64,000 nucleotides of DNA from Shinella sp. (lineage in GTDB: Bacteria > Pseudomonadota > Alphaproteobacteria > Rhizobiales > Rhizobiaceae). Below are positions 54,589 through 62,412 of this stretch, one piece after another. Position 1 is the first letter of the stretch, and the number at the start of each line of letters is the position of its first letter. A program made the position numbers and the translations under genes. The stretch lies in NCBI GenBank assembly GCA_003248775.1, contig QFQX01000015.1, positions 18,267 to 82,266 of the forward strand. The letters are read 5' to 3'. A model generated the notes under the pieces. It saw nothing but the letters and a program-made list of their open reading frames with translations, was not told the DNA's origin and ran no database searches.

Positions 54589-55488
54589 CTAGAGCCTTGC
54601 CTGGCGGAAGGTGAAAAAGAGGCGTGTGAACCAGCGATCGTCGCGTACCAGACGGAAGCCGACATTATCGGGAGGTGTGCCGACCGAGCATCCGCCGCCT
54701 TTTGGCTCGCGCACGAAGGCGCTGAGCGGCGCGCGATGCTTGCCGGAAGCGATATAGATTCCGCAGCTTTCGACACTGTCGAGGACCTCGCCCGAGGCCC
54801 CGAGGTTGACGCGTCGGTTGCAGGTGGTCGTCCATTCCCAGATATTGCCGGCGAAATCGGCAAGCCCGTATTCGTTCTCGCCGAAATATCCGAAGGGTTG
54901 CGGAGCGGGCTCCCGCGATGTCTTGCGGGCGGCTTCGCGCTGATAGTCGGCCAGCCATCTGAGCGCAGGATTCTTACTCTCGGGATCGACGCCAAGCGCA
55001 TCGTCGGGAAACTTCGAGCCCGCCGCAAATGCAAGCTGCTCGTCGCTCGGCAGCGACCAGACGGCATCGCCGTGCTGGCTGAGCCAGACCGAATACGCCG
55101 TCGCATCATCATAGCTGACACCGGTCGCGGGCATGTCGGCGGAAGAGGGCGTCTTCGATTCCCGCGCAGGGCAGGCCCCGTCCGCAACACAGCGGTCATA
55201 TTCAGCAGTCGAGATCTGATATCTGGTGATCGTCAGCGGCCGTGCGATCTCCCGTTCCAGCATCGGGGCATCGACGGCAAATCCGGCTTTGAAGAACTCA
55301 CCCGCCTGCCGGTAGCTGAAGGTCCGCGGCTCGATGACAACTGTCTCCGGCGGCACGACCGAAACCACACCGGGCCGCGGCAGGATGCCGGTGCGCAGGG
55401 CAAGCGCCCCCGCAAGACCAAGCAGCAGCACCCCCGGCAGCATCAGCGACAGGGCGGAAACGGAATGATTTGCATGAACGGAAAGCAT
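54589..55488 (-). CDS. nirV: NirV, formylglycine-generating-enzyme-like protein
   Basis: A 299-residue protein with an N-terminal membrane anchor (about 12-32) and a SUMF1/FGE-sulfatase fold: ITRYQISTAEYDRCVADGAC, WSLPSDEQLAFAAG, NEYGLADFAGNIWEWTTTC and GFRLVRDD at the end. NirV is encoded next to nirK in many denitrifiers, and its role is not settled. It follows nirK after 73 bases and is presumably co-transcribed from the nirK promoter. Confidence 0.87.
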   Translation of the reverse strand: MLSVHANHSVSALSLMLPGVLLLGLAGALALRTGILPRPGVVSVVPPETVVIEPRTFSYRQAGEFFKAGFAVDAPMLEREIARPLTITRYQISTAEYDRCVADGACPARESKTPSSADMPATGVSYDDATAYSVWLSQHGDAVWSLPSDEQLAFAAGSKFPDDALGVDPESKNPALRWLADYQREAARKTSREPAPQPFGYFGENEYGLADFAGNIWEWTTTCNRRVNLGASGEVLDSVESCGIYIASGKHRAPLSAFVREPKGGGCSVGTPPDNVGFRLVRDDRWFTRLFFTFRQARL

Positions 55489-55561
55489 GACGACCTCCCC
55501 AAGGCCGCGATGGATGTGGCGGATCCGCGCCCGCTTGTGGCAGACGCGGATCCTTTTTCAT

Positions 55562-56704
55562 TCAGCTAGCGGTCGGAGCCACGACCGAGGTCATCAGGTC
55601 GTCGTTCCATTCACCGGTGACGGTGAAGTGGGCGGCGGCGCCAAGCTCGAAGGCCTCGATCAGGTTGTGGTTCACGTAGGCATAGATGCCCGGCTGATGG
55701 AAGGTGTAGTAGGCAGCGCCCGCGGCACCTCCGGGAATGAACCAGGTCTCCTGGTCGGTTTCCGGCACGTTGTGGAATTTGCCGGTCGCCCAGACATAGT
55801 CGCCATGCCCGCCGATCAGGTGCGGACGGGTATCGCGGTTGGCCTGCGAATGGACGATCAGGACCCGGTCGCCGACCTCTGCCTTCATGGCATTCTGGCC
55901 GGTGAGCGCGCCGACCGCACCGTTGAAGACGATGTGGCTCGGAGTAAGCGACCGCATGACCTCAAGCGTATCGGCATAGGCATCGCCGGCGCTCTCGTAT
56001 TTCTTGAAGTTGCCGTTCTCGTCCTTGGGAACGTAGAAGTCCTGTTCGCCGACATAGTAGATCTTGTCATAGTTCAGGTCATTGCCCTTGGCGTCCTTCA
56101 GGCCGTCACGGGGCAGCACCATGATCGCGCCGTTCATGCCCGAGGTGACGTGCCACGGAACCATTCCGGGAGGTGCGCAGTGGTAGACGAAGACGCCTGC
56201 CTTGGTTGCCTTGAAGCGCAAGACCGTCTTCTCGCCGGGATTGACCAACGTCAGCGCGCCGCCGCCCAGTGCACCGGTTGCAGCATGAAAGTCGATGTTA
56301 TGCTGCAGCGTATTGGTGTCGGGATTGATCAGCGTCAGCTCGACATAGTCTCCTTCATGCACGACCATCATAGGTCCGGGAACCGAACCGTTGAAGGTCA
56401 TGGCGTGTACTTCCGTGCCCGCATCATCGAGGATCATCTTCTGTTCCTTGATGGTCATGGTGAACTCGACGACCTTCGGACCACCTTCGGCCTTCTGAGT
56501 GTGGGCGTGGACGAACGGAGGCTTGACCAGTTCGACCTTTTCCCGGGGAAGCTTGGCGATATCGGCGGCCGTTGCGGCTACGTTGGTCTTGATGCCACCT
56601 CCTTCGGCGTGTGCTTCGGAAGTCTTGATGATCGGCGCCAGGGCGCCGGCAAAGGCCGCACCGGCCAGGATTGTGCGGCGGGTTACCTGAAACTGCTCAG
56701 TCAT
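55562..56704 (-). CDS. nirK: Copper-containing nitrite reductase
   Basis: A 380-residue precursor with a twin-arginine signal (TRRTILAGAAFAGAL). Type 1 copper ligands are His135, Cys176, His185 and Met190. Type 2 copper ligands are His140, His175 and His346. Catalytic residues are Asp138 (HNIDFH) and His295 (RPHLIGG). All are present, so the enzyme should be active. It reduces nitrite to nitric oxide in the periplasm with electrons from pseudoazurin. ATG 56704 follows AAGGAG. A TTGTG-N4-AACAA site is centred about 84 bases upstream. Confidence 0.95.
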   Translation of the reverse strand: MTEQFQVTRRTILAGAAFAGALAPIIKTSEAHAEGGGIKTNVAATAADIAKLPREKVELVKPPFVHAHTQKAEGGPKVVEFTMTIKEQKMILDDAGTEVHAMTFNGSVPGPMMVVHEGDYVELTLINPDTNTLQHNIDFHAATGALGGGALTLVNPGEKTVLRFKATKAGVFVYHCAPPGMVPWHVTSGMNGAIMVLPRDGLKDAKGNDLNYDKIYYVGEQDFYVPKDENGNFKKYESAGDAYADTLEVMRSLTPSHIVFNGAVGALTGQNAMKAEVGDRVLIVHSQANRDTRPHLIGGHGDYVWATGKFHNVPETDQETWFIPGGAAGAAYYTFHQPGIYAYVNHNLIEAFELGAAAHFTVTGEWNDDLMTSVVAPTAS

Positions 56705-56781
56705 CGGAATATCTCCTTGTGGTAGAGCGGAGCGGATATCGTCCGGTGACAAGAGTTCTACTCCCGATCCCGAAATGTAAT

Positions 56782-56795
56782 TTGTGCCAGAACAA
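56782..56795 (-). promoter_or_regulatory. NnrR-type box of nirK
   Basis: TTGTG-CCAG-AACAA, extended to TTTGTG/AACAAA, centred about 84 bases before the nirK start in the divergent nirK-nnrS region. It has the same format and offset as the site before the pseudoazurin gene. Confidence 0.7.
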
Positions 56796-56880
56796 ACTTC
56801 TCCGACCCGGGATTCCGGCTGCGTCATTTTGGCAGGCCATGAAATGACAAAGGTCAGAAGAAGAGCGGCGCAGGCTTTGC

Positions 56881-56894
56881 TTGCGAATGCACAA
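56881..56894 (+). promoter_or_regulatory. NnrR-type box of nnrS
   Basis: TTGCG-AATG-CACAA, exactly the TTGCG-N4-CACAA form reported for NnrR targets in related alphaproteobacteria, centred about 68 bases before the nnrS start. Confidence 0.75.
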
Positions 56895-56955
56895 AGAGCG
56901 GAAGAAAGTTTCTTTCTAAAACGATTGCGGTTTATCAAGCAGTCGGAGACGCTCC

Positions 56956-58164
56956 ATGAACACCAGCCAACAGACGAGCCGCCCGGCGGGCGGCATTCCA
57001 CGCGGACTTTCCAAAACAGGTCCGGTCCTGTTTTCCTATGGATTTCGCCCCTTCTTCCTCGGCGCGGCAATCGTCGCCATGGCAACCATGATCCTCTGGA
57101 TCGCAGCGCTGGCCGGCCTTGTGGACGTCGGAGGCTCTTACGGCGCCCAACACTGGCATGCCCATGAAATGCTGTTCGGCTTTTCCTCTGCCGTCGTCGC
57201 CGGCTTTCTCCTGACCGCGGTTCCAAACTGGACCGGCCGCCTGCCGGTTTCGGGGCGGCCGCTCGCCGGCTTGTTCGCGCTCTGGGTGGCAGGCCGCCTG
57301 CTGATGCTCTCCCCGGACCTGATCGGCCTTGTTCCTTCGGTCGCCATCGAGAGCCTTTTCCTTCCGGTCCTGCTCTTCATCTGCGCCCGCGAAATCATCA
57401 CCGGACGCAAGTGGAAGGATCTGAAGGTCCTCGGCGTGCTCGCCGTGCTGTCGCTCGCCAATATCGGCTTCCATCTGGATACGCTGGCCGGCGAGCATGG
57501 CGGCATGGTCGAGAGGCTGGCGGTTTCAGCCTATCTCGTCCTCATCATGATCATCGGCGGCCGCATCATTCCGAGCTTCAGCCGCAACTGGCTTAACCAG
57601 AAGGGCGAGACGCGCTTTCCGGTATCCTACGGCCGTTTCGATACCGCCGTCATCGTAATCGGCGCGCTGGCACTGGCCTGCTGGAGCCTTCGCCCGGAGG
57701 AGCCGGCAACGCTTGCGCTTGCCGCGGTCGCCGGCATCGCCCATGCCGCAAGGCTCAGGCGCTGGCGCGGGCTGGCCGTGTGGCCGGAAAAGCTGCTCTT
57801 CATCCTGCACGTCGCCTACGCCTTCCTGCCACTCGGATTTGCGGCAATCGCGCTCGGTGACCGCATCGGCCTCGGCGATACAGCGATCATGCATGTCATG
57901 ACGGTCGGTGCCATGGCGGCGATGATGCTGGCGGTGATGACCCGCGCCACTCGCGGCCACACCGGCAGGCAACTGACCTCTTCGCGGCTCACCGACGCTT
58001 CCTATGTCGCAATCCTCATGGCAGCGATCCTCAGACCGCTTGCCGACATTCTCCCCAACCAGGCCATGACGCTTTACAGTCTCGCCGGTCTGGCATGGCT
58101 GACTGCCTTCGGCCTCTTTCTCACTGAGTACGGTCCGATGCTCGCACGCGTTCGCCGCATCTGA
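56956..58164 (+). CDS. nnrS: NnrS family haem/copper membrane protein
   Basis: A 402-residue protein with about 12 membrane helices. It has QHWHAHEMLFGFSSAVVAGFLLTAVPNWTG, RIIPSFSRNWL and HVMTVGAMAAMMLAVMTRATRGHTG, the histidine-bearing segments of the NnrS family. NnrS proteins are NO-induced, bind haem and copper, and protect against nitrosative stress or support denitrification. It is divergent from nirK, with a perfect-consensus NnrR site upstream and a strong bidirectional terminator downstream. Confidence 0.92.
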   Translation: MNTSQQTSRPAGGIPRGLSKTGPVLFSYGFRPFFLGAAIVAMATMILWIAALAGLVDVGGSYGAQHWHAHEMLFGFSSAVVAGFLLTAVPNWTGRLPVSGRPLAGLFALWVAGRLLMLSPDLIGLVPSVAIESLFLPVLLFICAREIITGRKWKDLKVLGVLAVLSLANIGFHLDTLAGEHGGMVERLAVSAYLVLIMIIGGRIIPSFSRNWLNQKGETRFPVSYGRFDTAVIVIGALALACWSLRPEEPATLALAAVAGIAHAARLRRWRGLAVWPEKLLFILHVAYAFLPLGFAAIALGDRIGLGDTAIMHVMTVGAMAAMMLAVMTRATRGHTGRQLTSSRLTDASYVAILMAAILRPLADILPNQAMTLYSLAGLAWLTAFGLFLTEYGPMLARVRRI

Positions 58165-58176
58165 CGACTACAACGC

Positions 58177-58216
58177 GAACGAAAACGCCCGGTTCAAGGA
58201 CCGGGCGTTTTCGTTC
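58177..58216. terminator. Bidirectional terminator between nnrS and the DUF59 gene
   Basis: A 17-bp perfect stem (58177-58193 with 58200-58216) around a TCAAGG loop, with internal A-run and T-run suitable for both strands. Confidence 0.88.
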
Positions 58217-58237
58217 ATGAACTGCAATGCTTCCGGA

Positions 58238-58558
58238 TCAATGTCGACTAACATTTTTCAACGCAGAAACGCGGATCCTGTCCGGCGTCCAGCGCGGCTC
58301 GTAGACAAGCTCGACAGCCACCCGGCTCACCCCATCGACGACAACCACGCTCGCCTCGACCGCATCCCTCAGGAAACCCGCAGCCGGGCAACCGCGTGAG
58401 GTCGTGGTCATGGCGATGGCGACGACGCCTTCGGTGTCTACCGTGACTTCATAGATAAGCCCGAGATCGACGATGTTTCCGCCGATCTCGGGATCAAGGA
58501 TACCGCTCAGCGCGTCATAGATGCGCGCTACGAGGGCACTCACAGCATCGTCGCTCAC
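58238..58558 (-). CDS. DUF59 (MIP18/SufT-like) metal-sulfur cluster assembly protein
   Basis: A 106-residue protein with DPEIGGNIVDLGLIYEV and TTSRGCPAAGFLRD, the two signatures of the DUF59/MIP18 family that helps assemble iron-sulfur or other metal centres (relatives: SufT, PaaD, CIAO2). A GTG start at 58558 follows GGGAG. It is the last gene of a four-gene leftward operon, starting 5 bases after the tandem DUF2249 gene. Iron-sulfur clusters are prime NO targets, so repair or insertion in a redox partner is a reasonable guess. Confidence 0.85.
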   Translation of the reverse strand: MSDDAVSALVARIYDALSGILDPEIGGNIVDLGLIYEVTVDTEGVVAIAMTTTSRGCPAAGFLRDAVEASVVVVDGVSRVAVELVYEPRWTPDRIRVSALKNVSRH

Positions 58559-58563
58559 GTCAG

Positions 58564-59085
58564 TTACTCCCGGGCTTCACCGACACGTATCAGTATACGA
58601 TAGGCAGAACCAGCTTCATCGAAATTACCGACCCATTGATGACCGCGCTTCTCCAGCTCCGGCATGAGGAACACCGGCTCGCGGGAAAGAAGCGCGAACA
58701 GAACCTCGCCGGGATCCATGAGTTCGATCTTCGCCAGAATGCGCGTCATCGGTTCCGGCGGATCGAGATCGGTGAGGTCGAGATGAAACACCGGCTCCGC
58801 CCATGCCGCGGCGTCGGTTCCGCTGGCCGATGCGGAAATATCGGCTGGACCGCCAGCCTCGGGGGTGAAGAGCACCTGCCAGTCACCTCCACCGATCTCC
58901 GAGACTTCATGGCCGAAGCCGCGCTTGCCCATCACGCGAAACAGTGGCTCGGGCTTGAACGTCGCCAGCAGTCGCAGCCCTTCGCCCGGCGCAAGCGACT
59001 GCACAGCCTCCATGATGGCCTGAAATGGCTCACCTCCATTGCGCAGGATGGGGCGCACATCGAGTTCCTTGTATAGTCGTGTCAT
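58564..59085 (-). CDS. Protein with two tandem DUF2249 domains
   Basis: A 173-residue soluble protein made of two copies of the DUF2249 fold. Copy one is residues about 4-78 (YKELDVRPILRNGGEPFQAIMEAVQSLAPGEGLRLLATFKPEPLFRVMGKRGFGHE) and copy two about 98-170 (FHLDLTDLDPPEPMTRILAKIELMDPGEVLFALLSREPVFLMPELEKRGHQW). The fold is TusA/SirA-like but lacks the TusA catalytic cysteine. The start codon region overlaps the upstream stop (TAATG); the second ATG at 59085 has better spacing from GGAGG. Function unknown. Confidence 0.75.
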   Translation of the reverse strand: MTRLYKELDVRPILRNGGEPFQAIMEAVQSLAPGEGLRLLATFKPEPLFRVMGKRGFGHEVSEIGGGDWQVLFTPEAGGPADISASASGTDAAAWAEPVFHLDLTDLDPPEPMTRILAKIELMDPGEVLFALLSREPVFLMPELEKRGHQWVGNFDEAGSAYRILIRVGEARE

Positions 59086-59087
59086 CA

Positions 59088-60440
59088 TTACCTCCTGAGG
59101 TCGGGGGATGGCAGAAAGAGATAGGGGCGCATGGTGCCTTTCGGCAAGCGCAAGGCGGCATCGACATCTGCAAGACGCCTTGCGCGCAGGAATTCAAGGA
59201 CGAGGGCAAGCGTTGCCCCGAACTGCAGAAAAACGCCCGCGCGAAAAAGGAAGGAGTGACCAATCGCGAGGGCAAGCGTGGCAGCCGTCACGCCCGCATG
59301 AAAGGCGAGAAACCACAACCGGGCGCGCCGCTCGCGCACGATATCCTGAACCCGTGGTGTGGGAACGCGTCCCAGCACCGGGCCATAACATTCAAGCCAG
59401 GTGAGAAACGGCACGATCTTGTAGAGCTGGGCAAGCCCGAGACCGGTCAGCCAGCCGAAGCCGGCAAGATAGACGATGGCCGGCACCTGTTCTTCAAGCC
59501 GGCCAAGGAGAAACGCCACCGCCAGCCAGACGAATGCGATGAAAAGCCAGAGGAAAGCCGCAAGGCTCCCAATGCTGTTCAACTCCATCTCCCGGCGCCG
59601 CCGAGCCTTCAGGATCGCCGAGAGATCGAGACCGTAAAGAAGGAGGGCGATGCCTGTAACGACCCCGAGCAACAGGGCGGCAAACACGCCGCTGACATCG
59701 AACACCGTCAAGAATACCAGCACGACGAGAAGCACAAGGATGGACGCCCCGCCCAGCAGAACCGTATTGGGCCGTCGTCCGGAAGGCTCGCCCGCAAGCA
59801 GGAACATTGGCAACAGCTTGTAGCTCACGCCGAGCGCCGAAAGCGTCAGCCAGCCGCCAAGCCCGAAGATCACATGCAAGGGCAACAGGTCGGTCACGAG
59901 CGCCAGAAGCCCCCCCGGCAACAGAGCCGACAGCCCCAGTGCCATGAAGACGCCAAGGCAGAGCGTACCGATCAGGCCGACGATACCGAGCGCCACGAAG
60001 CGCCCCGCCAGCGGCAGGGGCCGGGCGTCCAGAAATGTGCGTGCCACCATGACGGCGACGCCAAGGTAACCCACCGCCAGAACCACGGCTCCACAAGCCA
60101 GAAGATGCTCCGACACCGCCATGCCCGAGGCAATAAGGGCGAAGCCGGACACCAGCCCGACTTCGCCGGCAAGGATCGCAACCAGGACCGGCAGCGCCAG
60201 CCTCCCCGCCCGCAGCGGCTTTGCCGCAAGCACCGGCACGAACTGCAGCAGGGCTCCCGACATCAGGAGACCCAGCCACCCGGCGGTAATCAGATGAACG
60301 ACGGCCAGCATATCGCCGCCGGAAATGCCGGCGACCGGATTGCCATAGCCCACGGCCAGCAAGCCCTCTCCCGCAAGCAGGAAAAGACAGGCGGCGGCGA
60401 AATAGCTCATGGTCCAGCGGGAAAGGCTTGCTCCCGGCAT
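59088..60440 (-). CDS. Polytopic membrane protein, distantly NnrS/haem-copper-oxidase-like
   Basis: A 450-residue protein with about 12 membrane helices. Two His-containing helices have related patterns: VVHLITAGWLGLLMSGALLQFVPVL and LPLHVIFGLGGWLTLSALGVSYKLLPMFLLAG. They recall NnrS and subunit I-type helices, but the full histidine set of an oxidase is not obvious to me. ATG 60440 is preferred over the GTG at 60449 because GAGGTG is correctly spaced. It sits between DUF2249 genes and is translationally coupled to the second one. It probably binds haem or copper in the NO response; this is inference. Confidence 0.6.
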   Translation of the reverse strand: MPGASLSRWTMSYFAAACLFLLAGEGLLAVGYGNPVAGISGGDMLAVVHLITAGWLGLLMSGALLQFVPVLAAKPLRAGRLALPVLVAILAGEVGLVSGFALIASGMAVSEHLLACGAVVLAVGYLGVAVMVARTFLDARPLPLAGRFVALGIVGLIGTLCLGVFMALGLSALLPGGLLALVTDLLPLHVIFGLGGWLTLSALGVSYKLLPMFLLAGEPSGRRPNTVLLGGASILVLLVVLVFLTVFDVSGVFAALLLGVVTGIALLLYGLDLSAILKARRRREMELNSIGSLAAFLWLFIAFVWLAVAFLLGRLEEQVPAIVYLAGFGWLTGLGLAQLYKIVPFLTWLECYGPVLGRVPTPRVQDIVRERRARLWFLAFHAGVTAATLALAIGHSFLFRAGVFLQFGATLALVLEFLRARRLADVDAALRLPKGTMRPYLFLPSPDLRR

Positions 60441-60474
60441 ATCGATCACCTCACTCAGCGAGAAACGACGCGCC

Positions 60475-60756
60475 TCAATGATCCGCGCCGCAGCAGCAGT
60501 CGCAGCCGCTGTTCTGCAGCCTCTCGATTTCGACGCGCCAGACGTCCGGACCCTGCTCGAGATATTCCCAGCCGAACATGCCGGAGAAATGCATCTCGAG
60601 CTGATAGTGCAGCGGTCGCGGATCGTGATCGCTGGTAATCAGCATGGCACCACCGGGAAGCAATGCATTGAGCATGCCGAAGATGCGCGGATGCCGCTCG
60701 GAGTGCGGCACGGTGCGAACATCGATCGAGGGCTTTTCTTGCGTGGTCTGGCTCAT
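60475..60756 (-). CDS. DUF2249 protein with Cys-rich C-terminal tail
   Basis: A 93-residue DUF2249 domain (IDVRTVPHSERHPRIFGMLNALLPGGAMLITSDHDPRPLHYQLEMHF). It ends in NSGCDCCCGADH, a tail with four cysteines and a histidine that could bind metal. It is the first gene of the operon DUF2249 / membrane protein / tandem DUF2249 / DUF59. An NnrR-type site lies upstream, centred about 103 bases before its ATG. Members of this family sit in many NO-response loci, but no biochemical role is established. Confidence 0.8.
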   Translation of the reverse strand: MSQTTQEKPSIDVRTVPHSERHPRIFGMLNALLPGGAMLITSDHDPRPLHYQLEMHFSGMFGWEYLEQGPDVWRVEIERLQNSGCDCCCGADH

Positions 60757-60852
60757 GGGTCGCTCTTGTCCTTCATCGGCCCGAAATCGTCGTTTATGAG
60801 GCCCGGGCTCCGGCCTGCGAGCAAAACCTAGCCCGAAGGGCGCGATGAGAAC

Positions 60853-60866
60853 TTGTCGCTGCGCAA
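60853..60866 (-). promoter_or_regulatory. NnrR-type box of the DUF2249 operon
   Basis: TTGTC-GCTG-CGCAA in the divergent region between the DUF2249 operon and hemN. It is centred about 103 bases before the DUF2249 start and about 116 before hemN. It probably serves the leftward operon and possibly both. Confidence 0.6.
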
Positions 60867-60904
60867 ATAACATCGAGAACATCAGCCAGCTTTCGCTCCG
60901 TTGC

Positions 60905-60918
60905 TTGGGATTTGGCAA
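60905..60918 (+). promoter_or_regulatory. Degenerate Fnr/NnrR-like box before hemN
   Basis: TTGGG-ATTT-GGCAA keeps the TTG...CAA-type ends and spacing (outer TTG and CAA) but has weak inner bases. It is centred about 64 bases before the hemN ATG, the same offset as the strong nnrS site. Confidence 0.35.
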
Positions 60919-60975
60919 AGAGCAAAAGAGGACCGCGATCTAGGCTCCGGGCAGTTTCGAACGGAGAGCCGCCCC

Positions 60976-62328
60976 ATGTCCCTTGATATCGTCGAAAAAT
61001 ACGGCGAAGCCCGCCTGCCCCGCTACACCAGCTATCCGACCGCGCCGCGTTTTTCCCCCTCCATCGGCACCGGCACCTATGGCGACTGGCTCACCCAGGT
61101 CCCGGCGGGCGAACCCGTTTCGCTCTATCTTCACATCCCGTTCTGCCGGTCGATGTGCTGGTATTGCGGCTGTCATACCTCCATCACCCTCAAGGACGAA
61201 CCGATCCTCGACTATCTAGACGTGCTCAAGCGCGAGATATCCATTGTCGCGAAAACGGCCGGCAAACCGCTTAAGGTCCGCAACATCCATTTCGGCGGCG
61301 GCACGCCCACGATCATGAAGCCCGAGGAATTCCTCGACCTCTCCGCCTTCATGCAGAAAAGGCTCGACGTGATGCCCGACGTGGACATCGCCGTCGAGAT
61401 CGATCCGCGCACCTTGACCGGCGACATGATCGGCGCGCTCGCCGAAGCCGGCGTTACCCGCGCAAGCCTCGGCGTCCAGAGCTTCGACACGGTCGTGCAG
61501 AAGGCCATCAACCGCATACAGACTGCGGAACAAACGGCATGGGCTACGGATCGGCTTCGCAATTCCGGCATCGACAGCATCAATTTCGACCTGATCTACG
61601 GCCTGCCCCACCAGACCGTCGCCTCCTGCATCGAAACCACCCGAATGGCGATCGCCATGCGACCCGACCGTTTCGCGGTCTTCGGCTATGCCCATATTCC
61701 CTCGTTCAAGAAACATCAGCGACTGATCGACGAAGAAGCCCTTCCCGGTACCGCCGAGCGTCACGCCCAGGCTGAAGCCATCGCCGAAACGCTTGTTGCG
61801 GCCGGCTATCGGCGCATCGGCCTCGATCATTTCGCACGATCCGAGGATGAACTCAGCCTTGCCGCCGAAAACGGCCGCCTGCATCGCAATTTCCAGGGCT
61901 ACACGACAGATGCCTGCCGCACGCTCATTGGCTTCGGCGCATCTGCCATCGGCAGGACTGCTGAAGGTTATGTGCAGAACGAAGTCGCCATCGGCCAGTA
62001 TGCGCAGCGGATCGCCTCGAGACAGCTTGCCACCTCGAAGGGTTACCGGCTGACGAGGGAGGATCGCCTGCGCGCCGACGTGATCGAACGGCTGATGTGC
62101 GATTTCGAGGCTGATCTCGACAGTCTCGCCCGCCGCCACGGCTTCGACACCGGCTTGCTGACCGAGGGCAATACGATGCTCGATAGATTGGCCAGTGACG
62201 GCGTCATCGAAATCAGAAATGGCGTCATCAGCGTAAGCAGCAACTATCGTTTCGTGATCCGCGTGGTCGCCGCAAGCTTCGACGCCTATCTCGGCGAAGC
62301 CGGCCGCACCCATTCCAGAGCCGCCTGA
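60976..62328 (+). CDS. hemN: Oxygen-independent coproporphyrinogen III dehydrogenase
   Basis: A 450-residue radical SAM enzyme. The cluster-binding cysteines are Cys57, Cys61 and Cys64 in HIPFCRSMCWYCGC, and a second SAM-site motif is HFGGGTPTIM. FDLIYGLPHQT and FQGYTTD are typical of HemN proper rather than the HemW-type paralogues. It makes protoporphyrinogen IX precursors without oxygen, needed for haem supply to NO reductase and other anaerobic cytochromes. ATG 60976 follows GGAG. It is divergent from the DUF2249 operon and convergent with norD. Confidence 0.92.
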   Translation: MSLDIVEKYGEARLPRYTSYPTAPRFSPSIGTGTYGDWLTQVPAGEPVSLYLHIPFCRSMCWYCGCHTSITLKDEPILDYLDVLKREISIVAKTAGKPLKVRNIHFGGGTPTIMKPEEFLDLSAFMQKRLDVMPDVDIAVEIDPRTLTGDMIGALAEAGVTRASLGVQSFDTVVQKAINRIQTAEQTAWATDRLRNSGIDSINFDLIYGLPHQTVASCIETTRMAIAMRPDRFAVFGYAHIPSFKKHQRLIDEEALPGTAERHAQAEAIAETLVAAGYRRIGLDHFARSEDELSLAAENGRLHRNFQGYTTDACRTLIGFGASAIGRTAEGYVQNEVAIGQYAQRIASRQLATSKGYRLTREDRLRADVIERLMCDFEADLDSLARRHGFDTGLLTEGNTMLDRLASDGVIEIRNGVISVSSNYRFVIRVVAASFDAYLGEAGRTHSRAA

Positions 62329-62359
62329 AACCCGCGCACGTCAAAGACCCATGAATGAG

Positions 62360-62394
62360 AAAAGGCCCGGCAACACCCCGATGCCGGGCCTTTT
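62360..62394. terminator. Bidirectional terminator between hemN and norD
   Basis: A 13-bp stem AAAAGGCCCGGCA / TGCCGGGCCTTTT with a 9-base loop between convergent genes. Confidence 0.9.
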
Positions 62395-62412
62395 CCGCGC
62401 CTCGCGGACCGC

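Noticed and set aside
59025..60638. 537-codon plus-strand open frame antisense to the membrane protein of the DUF2249 operon
   Set aside because: The translation is rich in Gln, Lys, Arg and His with no domain. The minus-strand product is a coherent 12-helix protein with start and stop coupled to its neighbours.
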